A stretch of DNA of 64,000 nucleotides from Sphingobacteriales bacterium (GTDB taxonomy: Bacteria > Bacteroidota > Bacteroidia > Sphingobacteriales > Sphingobacteriaceae), in contig JANXOD010000016.1 in the NCBI GenBank assembly GCA_025353765.1, positions 248,001 through 312,000 of the forward strand, in the 5' to 3' direction. Shown piece after piece: positions 52,708 through 60,254 of this stretch (its first letter is position 1; every line of letters begins with the position of its first letter). The notes below the pieces were generated by a model. It saw nothing but the letters and a program-made list of their open reading frames with translations. It did not search any database and was not told the DNA's origin. The translations under genes were made by a program, and so were the position numbers.

Positions 52708-54294
52708 ATGAGAGATGCTGATTTCTTAGTAATAGGATCTGGTATTGCCGGTTTATGTTTTGCATTGAAGGCAGCCAAACATGGTAAGGTACTGATCGTT
52801 ACCAAAGCCAGTGAAGACGAATCAAACACGAAGTATGCCCAGGGCGGAGTTGCAGTTGTGGTGGATGAAGAGGATTCTTTTGATAAACATATAGAAGATA
52901 CTTTAATTGCTGGTGATGGTTTATGTGATAAACACATTGTGGAGCTGGTTGTAAGAGAAGGTCCGGAACGGATAGATGAAATAATAAAGTACGGTACACA
53001 TTTCGATAAAACCAATAAAGGAATATTTGACCTGGCTAAAGAGGGTGGTCATTCTGAACACCGGGTATTGCATTATAAGGATATTACAGGCTTAGAAATT
53101 GAACGGGCTTTATTGGAGCAGATTCATAAGGAGCCTAATATTGAAATACTCACACATTATTTTGCCATAGAACTAATTACACAACATCATTTAGGTGAGT
53201 TTGTAGATAAAAGTTCGGATGATATTCAGTGCTATGGTATTTATGCTTTAAATACAGTTACTCATAGCGTAGAAAAGATTGTTTCGAAAGTTACCGTGAT
53301 GGCTTCGGGTGGTGCGGGGCATATTTATTCGACTACCACAAACCCAGTTATAGCCACAGGCGATGGAATAGCGATGGTTTATCGTGCAAAAGGTAAGGTT
53401 CGAAATATGGAATTTATCCAGTTTCATCCTACAGCTTTGTATAACCCGGGTGAATACCCCTCTTTTTTAATTTCGGAAGCCGTACGTGGTTTTGGCGGAG
53501 TCCTTAAAACTAAAAACGGTGAAGAATTCATGCAAAATTATGATGAGCGCAGATCTTTAGCTCCGCGTGATATTGTGGCAAGAGCTATTGATGCGGAAAT
53601 GAAAAAGTCCGGTGATGATTTTGTTTACCTGGATATCAGGCATCGGTTGAAAACGGATATACTCGCTCATTTTCCTAATATTTTTGCCAAATGTTTAAGT
53701 ATCGGGATTGATATGACTAAGGATATGATCCCTGTTACACCGGCAGCTCATTATATGTGTGGCGGTATTATGGTAGATGAGTTTGGAAGATCGTCTATTC
53801 ACCGCTTATATGCCTGTGGCGAATGTGCTTCTACGGGTTTACATGGTGCTAACCGCTTAGCTTCTAATTCGTTATTAGAGGCTACTGTTTTTGCACATCG
53901 TATTTATGAGGATTCTGTTAAGCAATTCAATCATAATATCATCCCTTCAAACATCCCCGAATGGGATGAAACCAATACGCAATTATCTAATGAAGATATT
54001 TTAGTGACCCATAATCTCCGTGAAACCCAAAAAGTGATGAGTGATTATGTGGGAATTGTCCGCTCTGATTTTAGATTGGACCGGGCCATGCGTCGCCTGG
54101 GTTTATTGCATGAAGAAACAGAAAGCTTTTATAAAAAAACGAAACTATCTGTAAAGTTATGCGAGCTTCGCAATGTGATTCAGAATGCATACATTGTGAT
54201 AAAATCGGCTATGTTGCGTAAAGAGAGCAGGGGATTGCATTATACGACGGATTATCCGAAACATGCGGAGACGTTGGAGGATACCGTATTTTAA
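52708..54294 (+). CDS. nadB: L-aspartate oxidase
   Basis: 528 aa. Oxidises L-aspartate to iminoaspartate with FAD, the substrate for NadA. FAD dinucleotide fold VIGSGIAGLCFALKAA; TKYAQGGVAVV; active-site HPTALYNPG and RGFGGVLKT; cap residues AAHYMCGGIMVDEFG; helical C-terminus (LRNVIQNAYIVIKSA). Paired with nadA (divergent). Length and domain order are normal. Confidence 0.96.
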   Translation: MRDADFLVIGSGIAGLCFALKAAKHGKVLIVTKASEDESNTKYAQGGVAVVVDEEDSFDKHIEDTLIAGDGLCDKHIVELVVREGPERIDEIIKYGTHFDKTNKGIFDLAKEGGHSEHRVLHYKDITGLEIERALLEQIHKEPNIEILTHYFAIELITQHHLGEFVDKSSDDIQCYGIYALNTVTHSVEKIVSKVTVMASGGAGHIYSTTTNPVIATGDGIAMVYRAKGKVRNMEFIQFHPTALYNPGEYPSFLISEAVRGFGGVLKTKNGEEFMQNYDERRSLAPRDIVARAIDAEMKKSGDDFVYLDIRHRLKTDILAHFPNIFAKCLSIGIDMTKDMIPVTPAAHYMCGGIMVDEFGRSSIHRLYACGECASTGLHGANRLASNSLLEATVFAHRIYEDSVKQFNHNIIPSNIPEWDETNTQLSNEDILVTHNLRETQKVMSDYVGIVRSDFRLDRAMRRLGLLHEETESFYKKTKLSVKLCELRNVIQNAYIVIKSAMLRKESRGLHYTTDYPKHAETLEDTVF

Positions 54295-54376
54295 ACCGGA
54301 AGTCCAATCTCTTTTTATTTGTATGTTGGATAGGTTTCGCAGAGTGTGGCGAAGTTTAAGAGCTTTCGCTTTCTAA

Positions 54377-54607
54377 GTTGCAACGCTAGTTTTCTAAGTT
54401 GCAAGAGGAGTTTTCCTTTTCACATTGCTAGTTTTCTTTCTTACAATGGGAGTTTCTTAAGTTGCAACGCTGGTTTTCTTTCTCACATTGCTAGTTTTCT
54501 AAGTTACAATTCGAGTTTTCTTTTTCACAACGTGAGTTTTTAAAGTTGCATTGCTAGCTTTCTTTCTTGCAAGGGGAGTTTTCCTTTTCACAATGTGGCT
54601 TTTCTAA
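54377..54607. repeat. Degenerate 21-bp tandem repeat, array C (11 units)
   Basis: Eleven units of exactly 21 bp start at 54377 (GTTGCAACGCTAGTTTTCTA), with a weaker unit before. Core features are TTGCAA or TCACAT at the left and AGTTTTCT in the middle. Plus-frame reading gives a heptad (SFLSCNA, SFLSCKR, SFPFHIA, SFLSYNG and so on) up to a TAA in the eighth unit; synonymous changes are frequent. No start, so it is not called a gene. It fills most of the nadB-DUF559 gap. Confidence 0.85.
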
Positions 54608-54641
54608 TTTTTGGGTTGGGAGCGTTCATTAAGCAAAAAAT

Positions 54642-55025
54642 TTATCTTTTTGCAATCCAATCCTCCAAAAACTTAATCACTCCGTTTATATCCTCTAAAA
54701 CTTCCTCATCTGTAAAACGGAGAACAGTAAAACCGATGGCCTCCAAATCTGCTTGGCGTTTCAAATCTTTCTCATAAACTTCTTCCCAGGTATGAGTAAT
54801 GCCATCTACTTCAATAATCAGCATTAATTCCGTACACATAAAATCAGCGATATAATTTAACACCGGTCTTTGTCTTCTAAACTGATAACCTTGCATTTGC
54901 CTGGCTTTTAAAACATATTTCCACAAACACGCCTCTGCTTTAGTCATTTGTTTTCTCAGAACTGATGCCAGAGGTTTTAATTTAGGATTGTAAGCATAAA
55001 AGTTTCTTTTATTGGCTTTTTCCAT
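54642..55025 (-). CDS. DUF559 endonuclease-like protein
   Basis: 127 aa. A DUF559/Vsr-like PD-(D/E)XK fold: MTKAEACLWKYVLKARQM and YQFRRQRPV lead into YIADFMCTELMLIIEVDGITH (Asp and Glu of the active site, then DG-H). Related to the very short patch repair endonuclease and proteins often found as mobile accessory genes. Substrate unknown. It borders array C and the helical gene at 55110. Confidence 0.85.
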   Translation of the reverse strand: MEKANKRNFYAYNPKLKPLASVLRKQMTKAEACLWKYVLKARQMQGYQFRRQRPVLNYIADFMCTELMLIIEVDGITHTWEEVYEKDLKRQADLEAIGFTVLRFTDEEVLEDINGVIKFLEDWIAKR

Positions 55026-55069
55026 TACAAGAAATTATAATTATTGCTTAACCACCTCCGCCTTCGGCA

Positions 55070-55085
55070 CCTCCGCCAGCGGAGG
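55070..55085. repeat. CCTCCGCCAGCGGAGG palindrome
   Basis: CCTCCG-CCAG-CGGAGG, about 25 bp after the stop of the gene at 55110 on the minus strand. It may act as terminator stem, but no T-run follows, so it is listed as a palindrome. Confidence 0.5.
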
Positions 55086-55109
55086 ACATACTTCTGAATG
55101 GAACAATTG

Positions 55110-55847
55110 TTATTTACGTTCTGAAAACTTGATACCGCTTACCTGCTTGTACTCGGGGCTGGTGGCTCCGAAAGCGGATTTGATGTATTTTTTTACATCC
55201 AGGCTTGTATTATAGAGGCCGGTTTCTTCGGCGTACAGGATTTTGTCTCTTTCTATGCGGGCGTTGCTTACATCGGTGTAAGCGGTGGCTACGTCTGCAT
55301 TGGCCTGTGTCTGCTGAGTAATTAAAGCAGTTAGGGTAGCTACTTTTAAATCTGTTTCATTGGGTTTGTAGGTTGGTTCGTTTATTAATGCAGATACCAT
55401 TCCTTTGAGGTGTTCTATCTGCTGGTTATAGGATTGCTGCGAGGAGGAAATAGTTTTGGGTACTGGTGTGTTCGGATCGACAGGGGTGACAGCTTCTTCT
55501 ACTTTGCCTGCTTTTTTACCCTGCATTTTCCGGTTGAACCCTTTTATATCTTTTTTGCTTTCTTCTGATGCATCGGTTGTATCAAAGGCGTTAACAATGC
55601 GAGTGGCTAATTGTTTATTGTCTTTAAATAGATTTACGCGGGCATTTACGGCTGCGTTAAATTTTGTTTTTTCTGTTATTACAGCGTCTACTGCGGTTTT
55701 GGCGGCAAGATACATGGCATCTAATTGTGCTGCCTGAACGGCTGCTTTACTCGGGTTGTACTTTGCTCCGTATCCTTTAGTAAAGGTGTTGAGACTTAAA
55801 AAGCTGTCTACATTTTGGGCGTGCCCGGTTTCTGAGGTTGATGACAT
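55110..55847 (-). CDS. Helical Ala/Lys-rich protein, function unknown
   Basis: 245 aa, no signal peptide. Predicted to be almost all helix: AAQLDAMYLAAKTAVDAVITEK, then a Gly/Lys-rich basic patch (KGFNRKMQGKKAGKVEEA), a Thr/Pro spacer, and another helical part (EHLKGMVSALINE, IERDKILYAEE) ending with a basic tail (FSERK). The composition resembles a structural or scaffold protein. Family not recognised. It lies near 21-bp array C, as the other unknown helical gene (15644-16108) lies beside array A. Confidence 0.65.
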   Translation of the reverse strand: MSSTSETGHAQNVDSFLSLNTFTKGYGAKYNPSKAAVQAAQLDAMYLAAKTAVDAVITEKTKFNAAVNARVNLFKDNKQLATRIVNAFDTTDASEESKKDIKGFNRKMQGKKAGKVEEAVTPVDPNTPVPKTISSSQQSYNQQIEHLKGMVSALINEPTYKPNETDLKVATLTALITQQTQANADVATAYTDVSNARIERDKILYAEETGLYNTSLDVKKYIKSAFGATSPEYKQVSGIKFSERK

Positions 55848-56014
55848 AAAATTTGTTTTTAAGGTTAATGGATGTATATTAAAATTTATAGCAATAAATA
55901 TATAAATAATTTTTATAAACTCATTTTATGAAAATAATTTTCAATTAATGATTTAATAAGATATGGTGTTTAGTTGCTAAGGGATAAATAGCCTTTGCCT
56001 GATGTAGGAGGAGA

Positions 56015-56030
56015 GCTACAGGCTTGCAGC
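56015..56030. repeat. REP-like palindrome at the island edge
   Basis: GCTACAGGCTTGCAGC is nearly self-complementary (G-T wobbles). Its core GCTTGCAGC matches that of the palindrome at 13506-13526. It stands 68 bp from the end of the DGQHR gene. The remaining 55848-56097 is AT-rich without genes. Confidence 0.5.
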
Positions 56031-56097
56031 AGCGAGGATGATATTATAAGAAGTAATGACACTGGATTGAACAGTAGATAGTAACAGGATTAATATT

Positions 56098-58377
56098 TTA
56101 TTTCTTTACTAGCCAATCATAGATCTCTTCTATGAAGGACAATTCTTCACTAGTAACATAATACGTATGATAGTTCTCATTGCGTATTCTATTTAATTCA
56201 ACCATCCATTTAGTTTTAGCGTCTTTACCACCAGAGATCTTTTCTTCATTTGGTCTGGTATAAGAAATCTCAAACATTTTTTGCCAATTTTTAAGTATTA
56301 TTTCTCTATAATCTATTAAATGAAGTTGATCCCAAGGCTCCTTTTCCTCATTCTCATCTTCAATTTCCCGGTTTTTCTTTGCTGCTAATGCAATAGCATC
56401 CGAGTAAATCTTTTCAGGTAATCCTTTTTTAAACCAGCTCTTACCAAATTCATCTTCTAGTTTTTGTTTTATATTAACCTTCAAATTAGAATTCTCTATT
56501 TCTCTTATATATTTAAAGGCAGTTTCATTATTTTCTTTTTCCTCCTTTTTTAGATATTCATCCAGTCCTTCAAAATGAATATCTGAATGGTCTTTTCTTA
56601 AGGCTATTTGCAAAGTTCTCCAGTACTTTGCATTTCCAGGAGTACCATAAGCTTTTTTCAACTCATTAGTTTTTTCTTCATCAAGTTCTTTATAAAAATG
56701 AAGTATAGTATCTAAATATGTCTTTGTCTCCCCAAAAATTTCTTTTATAGGAGTGGAAGCAGTGATTATTTTTTGAGATAGTAAATGATTAACAATATCA
56801 TTTAGCAACATAGTTATACCATAAAAACCCTTATTAATAAGTATTATATTGCCCTCACTTTCCCATATTTCTTCAAGGCTTTCTTTTATGAAATTGAAAC
56901 ATCTGATTAAATATTCTGAAATATTTTCATATGCTTTTTGAAGATCTCCTGTATAAAATGTGCCTAATTTTTCAATCTCTTTTGCCTTTACCTTACCTAA
57001 AAAATCGCTCTTGCTTAAAGTTATACCAATTTGTTCCATCGAAATGAGTTTCGAGTCTTCACCTATTGTTATTTTATCGTATAAGGGCGAATTTCGTGTT
57101 TCGCCTAAATGAATAGCTATTCTAGATTTAAGCGCTTTTATTTGATTTAAATAGCTATCTGAATCCCACAATAAATCAGCATCTAACGTATTTCTTAAAT
57201 CCTTAGATACCGGCTTTTGATTCTTATTGATTTGCATAAATAGCCTAACTTGTTCCGACCTATCTAAATTTACTAATGCGACTACAGGAATTGTATTTGT
57301 TGATTTATATTGAGAATTTGAATAACCATATAATCTATGTTGACCATCAATTATATACGCTGACCTATATTTCTTTGGAAGATGTAGTATACCAATACGT
57401 GAAATAGCATCTGGGACTTGAGTCTCACTCCTTTCAAAAACCAAATCTTTGTTTTTATCTGATACTATGTTAATGATTACTGAATTAGGAAAATATCCCT
57501 TTTCATCATCTATAAAGGAATGTATTTCCTTTAATCTATTTTTTTTAATTAATCTTTGATAGGTAGGCATCATATTTTCATTTGCCTTATTTCGATGAAG
57601 AACATATCCAATTTTTAATAATTTTTCAGGTTCGATTGAAAAAGAATAATAGGTATGCCCACCCATCTTACCTTTAATAGCAGGTGTTCTGTTTTCTAAA
57701 TCTGGAATTTCTTGGCCTGCAAAGAGGGCTCCTAAAAGTTGATATCTTGCAGCGATCCCAATCTGTGATTGTAAAGAATAATAATAGTCAATAACTTCTT
57801 CAGAAAAGTGGATTCCATCAATATTAGCAAGCCTAGACTCATCAGTAGAAGAAAGCCCTAGGTTTCTAGTTGCGAGAATATATTTAAATTTAGGTTTGGT
57901 TGATGGAAATAAAGCTGAAATAGTATTAATTATACCGCTTTTCTTGCTTTTCATGGCTTCAAGTTCCTTGTTAAAATCACCCAGTTTATTCTTGATAGAT
58001 GATTTACATTCAATAATTAGAACTGTTTCATCGTCTTTAGCAAATACATCAATTTGCTGTGTCAATGAGAAGTTATTTTTATCATAAGGCAGATGTAAAT
58101 ATCTATCCTTATTCATTAGTTTAAACCCAAGCTGTGCAAATAATGACCATACTTTATCTTCAAAAGCAATATCATCAGATTTTTTTCTAAGTATTTTTGT
58201 TGTCGTCTTCAGGATGGTGTCTACCTCCCACCCATCGAGAAGTTTTTCTTCTAATGCACTCGAACCATTATTATAACTTTCTTTATAAAATTCCGATTTT
58301 CGAGTTCTAAGACTTTTTTGAATTTCATTCCCTGGAATTAACTTACTGAGAAGGGTGACTTTTTGATCTTCTGTCAT
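56098..58377 (-). CDS. DGQHR-domain protein with N-terminal PD-(D/E)XK nuclease domain
   Basis: 759 aa. Residues about 70-130 look like a restriction-endonuclease fold: helix FEDKVWSLFAQLGF, then QQIDVF (Asp110) and VLIIECKSS (Glu123, Lys125). Residues about 260-450 form a DGQHR domain, as in DndB: QRLIKKNRLKEIHSFI, ISRIGILHL, DGQHR at 344-348, VNLDRSEQVRLFMQINKNQKPVS. The C-terminal 250 residues are unassigned and helical. DGQHR proteins appear in phosphorothioate modification (DndB) and in defence islands. The start overlaps the Dam gene stop by 4 nt. A restriction-like partner of that methylase is the best reading, but is inference. Confidence 0.75.
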   Translation of the reverse strand: MTEDQKVTLLSKLIPGNEIQKSLRTRKSEFYKESYNNGSSALEEKLLDGWEVDTILKTTTKILRKKSDDIAFEDKVWSLFAQLGFKLMNKDRYLHLPYDKNNFSLTQQIDVFAKDDETVLIIECKSSIKNKLGDFNKELEAMKSKKSGIINTISALFPSTKPKFKYILATRNLGLSSTDESRLANIDGIHFSEEVIDYYYSLQSQIGIAARYQLLGALFAGQEIPDLENRTPAIKGKMGGHTYYSFSIEPEKLLKIGYVLHRNKANENMMPTYQRLIKKNRLKEIHSFIDDEKGYFPNSVIINIVSDKNKDLVFERSETQVPDAISRIGILHLPKKYRSAYIIDGQHRLYGYSNSQYKSTNTIPVVALVNLDRSEQVRLFMQINKNQKPVSKDLRNTLDADLLWDSDSYLNQIKALKSRIAIHLGETRNSPLYDKITIGEDSKLISMEQIGITLSKSDFLGKVKAKEIEKLGTFYTGDLQKAYENISEYLIRCFNFIKESLEEIWESEGNIILINKGFYGITMLLNDIVNHLLSQKIITASTPIKEIFGETKTYLDTILHFYKELDEEKTNELKKAYGTPGNAKYWRTLQIALRKDHSDIHFEGLDEYLKKEEKENNETAFKYIREIENSNLKVNIKQKLEDEFGKSWFKKGLPEKIYSDAIALAAKKNREIEDENEEKEPWDQLHLIDYREIILKNWQKMFEISYTRPNEEKISGGKDAKTKWMVELNRIRNENYHTYYVTSEELSFIEEIYDWLVKK

Positions 58378-59216
58378 AGATTAGTATTTGTAAAAACAAA
58401 CTCATTTGTTTGACCTCTTTCAGCATTCATACCGCCAATTAAACTCGCTCTCTCTAGTCTAATTTTTCGATCTCCCTTTTCAAAAATTTCTTCAATTGTA
58501 GTATGAGCCGCATTTGTTAATATATAAAATGCATCTTTTTCTCTAATCTCATCAATCATTGCACTTAGCCTAATTTGATCTTCTAAGGAAAATATTTTTT
58601 CATTATATTTTATAAAGCCATTATCATTATGAGAGACGGTATAAGGAGGATCAAGAAACACAAGATCTCCAGTATTTACATTTTCCAGAATATCATAAAA
58701 ATCACCTTTAAAAAGAGTTGTATCTTGTAATGATCTACTTGCTTTTATTAGAACATTTTCGTCAAGAAATTCTTTAGTTCTAAATCCATATGGCACATTG
58801 TAAACTCCTTTAAGATTTACTCTGTAAATCCCATTATACGAAGTTTGATTTAGGTAAATGAATTGTGCAGCTCGATCATGAATGCTTTCAAAATTCATGT
58901 TTCTTATTTTATAATAATCCTCCTCTGTATTATTAAAACTTTTAAGCTTTTTTATTATCGCATTTACATCATCTTTTATTGCCTGATATGTTTCAATTAG
59001 ATCACTATTTAAATCAGAAAGAAATGAATGGTTCTTTGGATTAAGATAAAAAAAAGTGGATCCCCCCCCCAGAAAGGCTTCATGATAATTATTGTAATTA
59101 GATTTCTTAATGTTATCAAGATATTTAATTAGCCAAGATTTTCCGCCTGCCCATCTTAAAAAAGGCTTTGCAACTTTACTTTCTGATGCATCTATTGTTT
59201 CTTTCATTTTTTGCAT
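58374..59216 (-). CDS. Dam-type (D12 class) DNA adenine methyltransferase
   Basis: 280 aa. D12 adenine-N6 methyltransferase: KPFLRWAGGKSWLI (residues 17-30), the SAM loop EAFLGGGSTFFY (48-53 is FLGGGS), acidic SDLNSDLIETYQAI, SYNGIYRVN, and catalytic FLDPPY (Asp189-Tyr192). The fold predicts methylation of adenine, commonly GATC in this class. The codons for FLGGGS contain a run of nine G, so expression could switch by slippage. First gene of the pair with the DGQHR protein (4-nt overlap). Confidence 0.9.
   Translation of the reverse strand: MQKMKETIDASESKVAKPFLRWAGGKSWLIKYLDNIKKSNYNNYHEAFLGGGSTFFYLNPKNHSFLSDLNSDLIETYQAIKDDVNAIIKKLKSFNNTEEDYYKIRNMNFESIHDRAAQFIYLNQTSYNGIYRVNLKGVYNVPYGFRTKEFLDENVLIKASRSLQDTTLFKGDFYDILENVNTGDLVFLDPPYTVSHNDNGFIKYNEKIFSLEDQIRLSAMIDEIREKDAFYILTNAAHTTIEEIFEKGDRKIRLERASLIGGMNAERGQTNEFVFTNTNL
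59062..59070. repeat. Poly-C/G tract (9 bases) inside the methylase gene
   Basis: C9 on the plus strand (G9 in the coding strand) encodes Gly-Gly-Gly of the SAM-binding loop. A gain or loss of one base would shift the frame within the first fifth of the protein. No other homopolymer G/C run of this length was noticed in the window's coding regions. Confidence 0.8.
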
Positions 59217-59446
59217 CTATTCTTCAAAATGGAAAGTTAGTAAGTTCAATCTGCTTTCTTTATTTGCAAGGAGCTAATTCAATTAAAGACTCGACTATAA
59301 GAAACAAATATTAAAAAAATTAATCGATAGATTAGATATTAATATAATAACTTTCTGACTTAAGCTTAAAGACTAAATTATTGTAGGCTTCTATTTGAAT
59401 CTGAAGCTAGCGATTTAAGAAAAAGTAATAAGTCAAAAGTATACTA

Positions 59447-59463
59447 TTGGGGGATCCCCCCAA
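59447..59463. repeat. TTGGGGGATCCCCCCAA palindrome
   Basis: A 17-bp perfect-looking inverted repeat (one extra C) around GGATCC. It contains GATC, a Dam-type site. It sits just before the 109-bp element copy 2. The rest of 59217-59446 is AT-rich without a gene. Confidence 0.6.
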
Positions 59464-59471
59464 CAAAAACA

Positions 59472-59580
59472 ATGTCATTCCGAACGAGTGATAACGAGGA
59501 GGAAACTGATTGGGTGCTTAAAACAAAGTAAGGTAGTAATACCAAATAAGTTCCCTCACCTTGCAGGTTCGGAAGGACAT
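59472..59580. repeat. 109-bp dispersed element, copy 2
   Basis: ATGTCATTCCGAACGAGTGA at the left end, GTTCGGAAGGACAT at the right. About 93 percent identical by eye to copy 3 (61798-61906), same orientation. The two bracket the second lipoprotein/partner cassette (59608-61649). Copy 1 lies upstream of nadB. Confidence 0.8.
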
Positions 59581-59607
59581 AGGTAGAATTACAACCCAGA
59601 GAGAATT

Positions 59608-60249
59608 TTACCTAAGTCGGATAGGATCATCCTTAAATGTTTGCTCAACCAGCTCTGTTAGCTTATCATACGTATTAACAAAACCCTTAAGAATCCCATA
59701 TTCCTGATTAAAGGGGTAACACCTTTCTAAATAAAAAGATGGAGCATAGGTATCAATGCCTTTTTTAGAAGTCTTAGTGTGTTCAAATATATGCGAAGTA
59801 CCTCCATCTTTTATGGATTCATAATTAATTGTATCTCCTTTAATTGGGCAATATTCGGGCAGTTTATGGTAATCTTCTTTAGAAAATTTAAACGCTTCGG
59901 CGGATGCGATTTCCTTTAAATATGTTTTTGCTTCTAACTCAGCAAGTTTTTTTTGATTAACCTTAAGTATGGGCTTTTTTGTGAAATAATCAATATTTAT
60001 TAAGCGAATCAAATAGTATTCCTGCCCTTTCTTAATAATGCCATAAAATCCATAATCAATGCTAATCCAATTAGAAGTTGAATAGGTCAATAGTGCATAA
60101 TCAATCTTATTTAGCTTTACGAATTTTTCAAGAGAGTCAACTTCAGGAACAAGAAATTTCCGAGTATCATTCCTTACGTCTATTTGGGTATATGCTTTTG
60201 TGCTAAGAAAAAGTACAAATAAGAATACTATTTTATTTAGATGTTTCAT
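59608..60249 (-). CDS. Exported protein, candidate immunity protein of locus 2
   Basis: 213 aa. Signal peptide MKHLNKIVFLFVLFLSTKAY with cleavage after YTQ. Mature part starts IDVRNDTRKFLV, has YCPIKGDTINYESIKDGGTS, YAPSFYLERCYPFN, and ends LTELVEQTFKDD. It resembles the exported protein at 12092-12721 in the middle and C-terminus, and its signal peptide resembles that of 12873-13469. It begins 5 bp after the stop of the lipoprotein gene, so it is its co-translated partner. Immunity is inferred from the arrangement. Confidence 0.6.
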   Translation of the reverse strand: MKHLNKIVFLFVLFLSTKAYTQIDVRNDTRKFLVPEVDSLEKFVKLNKIDYALLTYSTSNWISIDYGFYGIIKKGQEYYLIRLINIDYFTKKPILKVNQKKLAELEAKTYLKEIASAEAFKFSKEDYHKLPEYCPIKGDTINYESIKDGGTSHIFEHTKTSKKGIDTYAPSFYLERCYPFNQEYGILKGFVNTYDKLTELVEQTFKDDPIRLR

Positions 60250-60254
60250 CTTGA

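Noticed and set aside
52497-53015. 172-codon frame opposite the start of nadB
   Set aside because: Antisense to a well supported gene and includes the dispersed repeat; composition is serine-rich as expected for a shadow.
54346-54543. 65-codon frame over array C
   Set aside because: Same reason: heptad repetition only, the frame stops in the eighth unit, and the upstream start is part of the same repeat.
59062-59070. The G9 tract as evidence of a frameshift in the methylase
   Set aside because: With nine G the frame is intact across all methylase motifs, so it is in the ON state. Base-calling error cannot be ruled out without reads.
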